NCBI GenBank assembly: GCA_013335175.1
Contig: JAAXWC010000017.1
Span: 1 to 32,204 of the forward strand
DNA from: Candidatus Roizmanbacteria bacterium
GTDB taxonomy: Bacteria > Patescibacteriota > Microgenomatia > UBA1406 > GWC2-37-13
Direction: 5' to 3'
DNA length: 32,204 nt
Shown: positions 31,971-32,204 of the stretch, piece by piece
Layout: every line of letters begins with the position of its first letter
How positions within the stretch are numbered: position 1 is the first letter of the stretch
Made by a program: the position numbers and the translations under genes
The notes under the pieces: generated by a model
What the model was told of the DNA's origin: nothing
What the model saw: only the letters and a program-made list of their open reading frames with translations
The model's database searches: none

Positions 31971-32204
31971 TTCTTTCCCTTCATTTGCGGGGGTTGCGGA
32001 ATCTCCCTATGTGCGTGTATCGAAGAAGGCAAATTATTTCAAAAACATTTCCGGCGTAATAACCGCAATTTCTGGCGGGATAGGAATAGCTGGCTTTGAG
32101 TACAGTGTAATCAATTGGGCATTATTGCACTTTAGTGTTTCTTTTGCTTTTAACAGTGCCTTTATTTCACGTTGAACGGTATCGTTGTCAGAAAGATCAT
32201 AACA
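31971..32204. repeat. Right copy of the long direct repeat
   Basis: Identical to 22671-22904 but for three bases. It continues past the window edge. It begins within five bases of the stop of the giant kinase gene. Confidence 0.95.
32034..32204 (-). CDS. DUF4143-type ATPase, C-terminal end (cut by window edge)
   Basis: 56 residues plus the stop codon, read on the minus strand. They match the truncated copy at 22734 except for L-to-P and E-to-A changes in the segment SKPAIPIPPEIAVITPEMF. The rest of the gene is beyond the window, so it may be the intact parent of the left fragment. Family members are predicted ATPases often present in many copies in CPR genomes; their function is not settled. 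Confidence 0.75.
   Translation of the reverse strand, partial: CYDLSDNDTVQREIKALLKAKETLKCNNAQLITLYSKPAIPIPPEIAVITPEMFLK

Noticed and set aside
1-32204. tRNA, rRNA, tmRNA, RNase P or SRP RNA genes
   Set aside because: I looked for T-loop and other signature stretches in the gaps and found none in a plausible setting; short hits fell inside coding regions.

Overview
The window looks like a piece of a Candidate Phyla Radiation (Patescibacteria) chromosome, probably Microgenomates-like. This is inference from gene content, since no rRNA or marker tree is available. Pointers are a shortened HolA-like clamp-loader subunit, several proteins typical only of that group (a 548-aa membrane protein, triple zinc ribbons, membrane-tethered cyclophilin), tightly packed genes with ATGA overlaps, standard TGA stops, and almost no Shine-Dalgarno sites. 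I found no tRNA, rRNA, CRISPR array or replication origin.

Layout. 1-630: the end of an IS1595/ISXO2-like transposase abuts a DUF3800 gene that stops early. 636-5076 (minus): a four-gene operon with a nucleotidyltransferase-like protein, a HAD phosphatase fused to a CDP-alcohol phosphatidyltransferase-like domain, an rRNA-type methyltransferase and a tRNA-dihydrouridine synthase. 5118-11290: housekeeping genes (RNase HII, Gmad2 protein, zinc-ribbon protein, YgjP-like metalloprotein, cyclophilin, TypA/BipA). 11308-13259 (minus): a methyltransferase-like gene, then a DUF3467-like/DUF433/DUF5615-like cluster that resembles a toxin-antitoxin module. 13341-20439 (minus): phosphoribosyltransferase, membrane protein, nucleotide-sugar pyrophosphorylase, HAD hydrolase, phosphohexomutase and HolA-like genes. 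20487-21398: a PfkB-family sugar kinase. The pyrophosphorylase and the phosphohexomutase fit one activated-sugar pathway.

21.5-32.2 kb is the accessory part and the best candidate for an undescribed system. It holds a putative HExxH peptidase, two divergent paralogues of an unrecognised family (347 and 323 aa) with near-identical promoters, an unrecognised 603-aa protein, and a 1380-aa Hanks-type protein kinase with unusually large insertions and no visible membrane segment. Most of this block (22.67-31.97 kb) lies between two direct copies, exactly 9300 bp apart and about 99% identical over the 234 bp visible, of the 3' end of a DUF4143-type ATPase gene. The left ATPase copy has lost its N-terminal half exactly where the first paralogue's promoter begins.

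Two window-wide patterns stand out. First, nearly every transcription-unit-leading gene has a -10 hexamer only 6-12 nt before its ATG, which predicts leaderless mRNAs or 5' leaders of a few nucleotides. Second, GC-rich hairpin repeats occur at 6.45, 16.9-17.1 and 26.3-26.6 kb, with a 14-bp internal unit present three, two or one times in different copies.
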